DNA of 34,648 nucleotides. Origin: JBBDJB01 sp040880125. GTDB lineage: Bacteria > Planctomycetota > Planctomycetia > Pirellulales > JBBDJB01. Of the stretch, positions 33,987 through 34,648 are shown piece after piece. A program made the translations under genes and the position numbers. The notes under the pieces are model-generated. The model saw only the letters and a program-made list of their open reading frames with translations. It did not search any database and was not told the origin of the DNA. How positions within the stretch are numbered: the first letter of the stretch is position 1; the number at the start of each line of letters is the position of its first letter. Where the stretch lies: positions 1-34,648 of the forward strand of contig JBBDJB010000020.1 in the NCBI GenBank assembly GCA_040880125.1. Direction: 5' to 3'.

Positions 33987-34226
33987 CTACGCCACGTCTT
34001 GCATTTTATTGGCATAGTCGCGGCCGGAGGTCGGCGGAGGAAGTGGCTTGCTGTCCTGGTGGTACAGCTCAATGACCTCGTCGACGATCTCGCAAAGCTC
34101 CTGGAATACTCGCTGTTCGTCGTCCCCGTGGCAGCCGCCCAGCACGAGGCCCGGCGAACTGCCGACGTAGCACTGATCCTCCTCGGACCATTCCACAATT
34201 TTCACGTAGCGAGCGCTTTCTTTCAT
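33987..34226 (-). CDS. hicB: HicB-type antitoxin
   Basis: A 79-residue protein with the partial RNase H-like fold of HicB antitoxins: VKIVEWSEEDQCYVGSSPGL, then LGGCHGDDEQRVFQELCEIVDEVIELYHQDSKPLPPP. This keeps the family order of a strand with a W..DE turn, a P.L.G..-G strand and the long helix ending in GKPLP-like residues. There is no added DNA-binding domain at the C-terminus, so autoregulation may rely on the HicAB complex or be weak. The start overlaps the hicA stop by four bases (ATGA), so translation is coupled. It neutralises the HicA RNase. Confidence 0.85.
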   Translation of the reverse strand: MKESARYVKIVEWSEEDQCYVGSSPGLVLGGCHGDDEQRVFQELCEIVDEVIELYHQDSKPLPPPTSGRDYANKMQDVA

Positions 34227-34420
34227 TGTTTTGACTCCTCGATCGCACGCTGAACCGCACGCTCCTGATAATGCTTTGCGGTGTCGCCGTCGTCGCCGGA
34301 AATGGTAACTGGCCGCGAGATTTTCGGGTGTACGAAATTGCGGTGACTTCCCTTTCCACCTCGATTGATAAACCCTGCCCTCTCCAGATCCCGGACAAGC
34401 TCACGGATTCTCCTTGCCAT
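34223..34420 (-). CDS. hicA: HicA-type mRNA interferase toxin
   Basis: A 65-residue toxin with the double-stranded RNA-binding-like fold of HicA, which cuts mRNA without the ribosome. The family core is clear: RELVRDLERAGFINRGGKGSHRNFVHPK, with the catalytic His in GSH, then PVTISGDDGDTAKHYQERAVQRAIEE. Usual length is 60-80 residues. The ATG at 34420 is preferred; a TTG two codons upstream (34426) is in frame. It is the first gene of the pair, with its stop overlapping the hicB start. Its presence in the segment 30.1-34.6 kb fits mobile or stabilising cargo. Confidence 0.9.
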   Translation of the reverse strand: MARRIRELVRDLERAGFINRGGKGSHRNFVHPKISRPVTISGDDGDTAKHYQERAVQRAIEESKQ

Positions 34421-34543
34421 AGCCAATCCGTATCAAACCACGGTTCCAGAGAAGTAGCATCCTCAGAAGGCATTTTACCACAAACGTGTCTGCCGACGCG
34501 TCGTTCGCCATTCATCGCGAGGGCTCCCACCGAAGCTATTAGC

Positions 34544-34586
34544 AAAGCGGGTAGCACCGGTTGGGACAACCGGTGCTACCCGCTTT
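34544..34586. repeat. Perfect 20-bp inverted repeat (long hairpin)
   Basis: Arms 34544-34563 and 34567-34586 are exact reverse complements with a 3-base loop (gga). Each arm reads aaagcgggtagcaccggttg in its own direction. It lies 124 bases upstream of hicA and is longer than a usual terminator, so it may be a dispersed palindromic repeat or a tiny mobile element. A weak T-run (ttt) ends the right arm. Confidence 0.7.
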
Positions 34587-34648
34587 GGGGACCCCTTGAT
34601 AGCCGCGATTCCAAGATTTCTCCGGGCGGCCTGTAACAGATGCCCATC

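Noticed and set aside
34271..34636. Plus-strand frame antisense to hicA
   Set aside because: Runs through hicA and the long palindrome; no family features.

Overview
The window is a GC-rich bacterial chromosome segment that looks planctomycete, most likely Pirellulales-like. Pointers are a PEP-CTERM exported protein with a dockerin-like calcium repeat, a small membrane protein with the RFSLRSLML leader often seen in this phylum, many Ser/Thr kinase and FHA signalling proteins, a SIGCNIKW-type thioredoxin protein, and futalosine-type menaquinone synthesis (mqnD). No rRNA, tRNA or CRISPR array was seen, so the placement rests on gene style only.

Layout. 0.3-8.5 kb is housekeeping. A small Ser/Thr kinase, accD, a degenerate histidine phosphatase with rpe, and scpB lie on the minus strand. 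A plus-strand run follows: mqnD, an M20 amidohydrolase and a YbdK-type carboxylate-amine ligase. 8.5-13.6 kb is minus strand: a small membrane protein, a thioredoxin-like protein, a Tat-exported aldo/keto reductase, a PEP-CTERM protein, a protein that reads as two CsrA domains in tandem, and an FHA protein.

13.6-29.7 kb is dominated by signalling. A 1187-residue PAS/GAF histidine kinase and a LuxR-type response regulator converge on a 1986-residue giant. The giant combines a kinase-like domain, AAA ATPase, helical repeats, GAF, a histidine kinase core and two receivers. Then come a hotdog-methyltransferase fusion, a FadL-type porin, a REC-HD-GYP protein and a free Hpt protein. The giant hybrid kinase, Hpt and REC-HD-GYP could form one phosphorelay ending in c-di-GMP breakdown; this is inference.

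30.1-34.6 kb looks like an accessory segment. It starts after an AT-rich gene-free stretch with back-to-back intrinsic terminators. It holds a small basic membrane protein, a voltage-gated-type K+ channel, a two-gene unit (zinc-ribbon protein plus membrane-anchored DUF4041/GIY-YIG protein) and a hicAB toxin-antitoxin pair. Exact inverted and tandem repeats lie between its genes.

The best candidates for something new are the tandem CsrA-like protein beside the FHA gene, the membrane-anchored GIY-YIG two-gene unit, the hotdog-methyltransferase fusion, and the phosphatase-fold protein that has lost both catalytic histidines.
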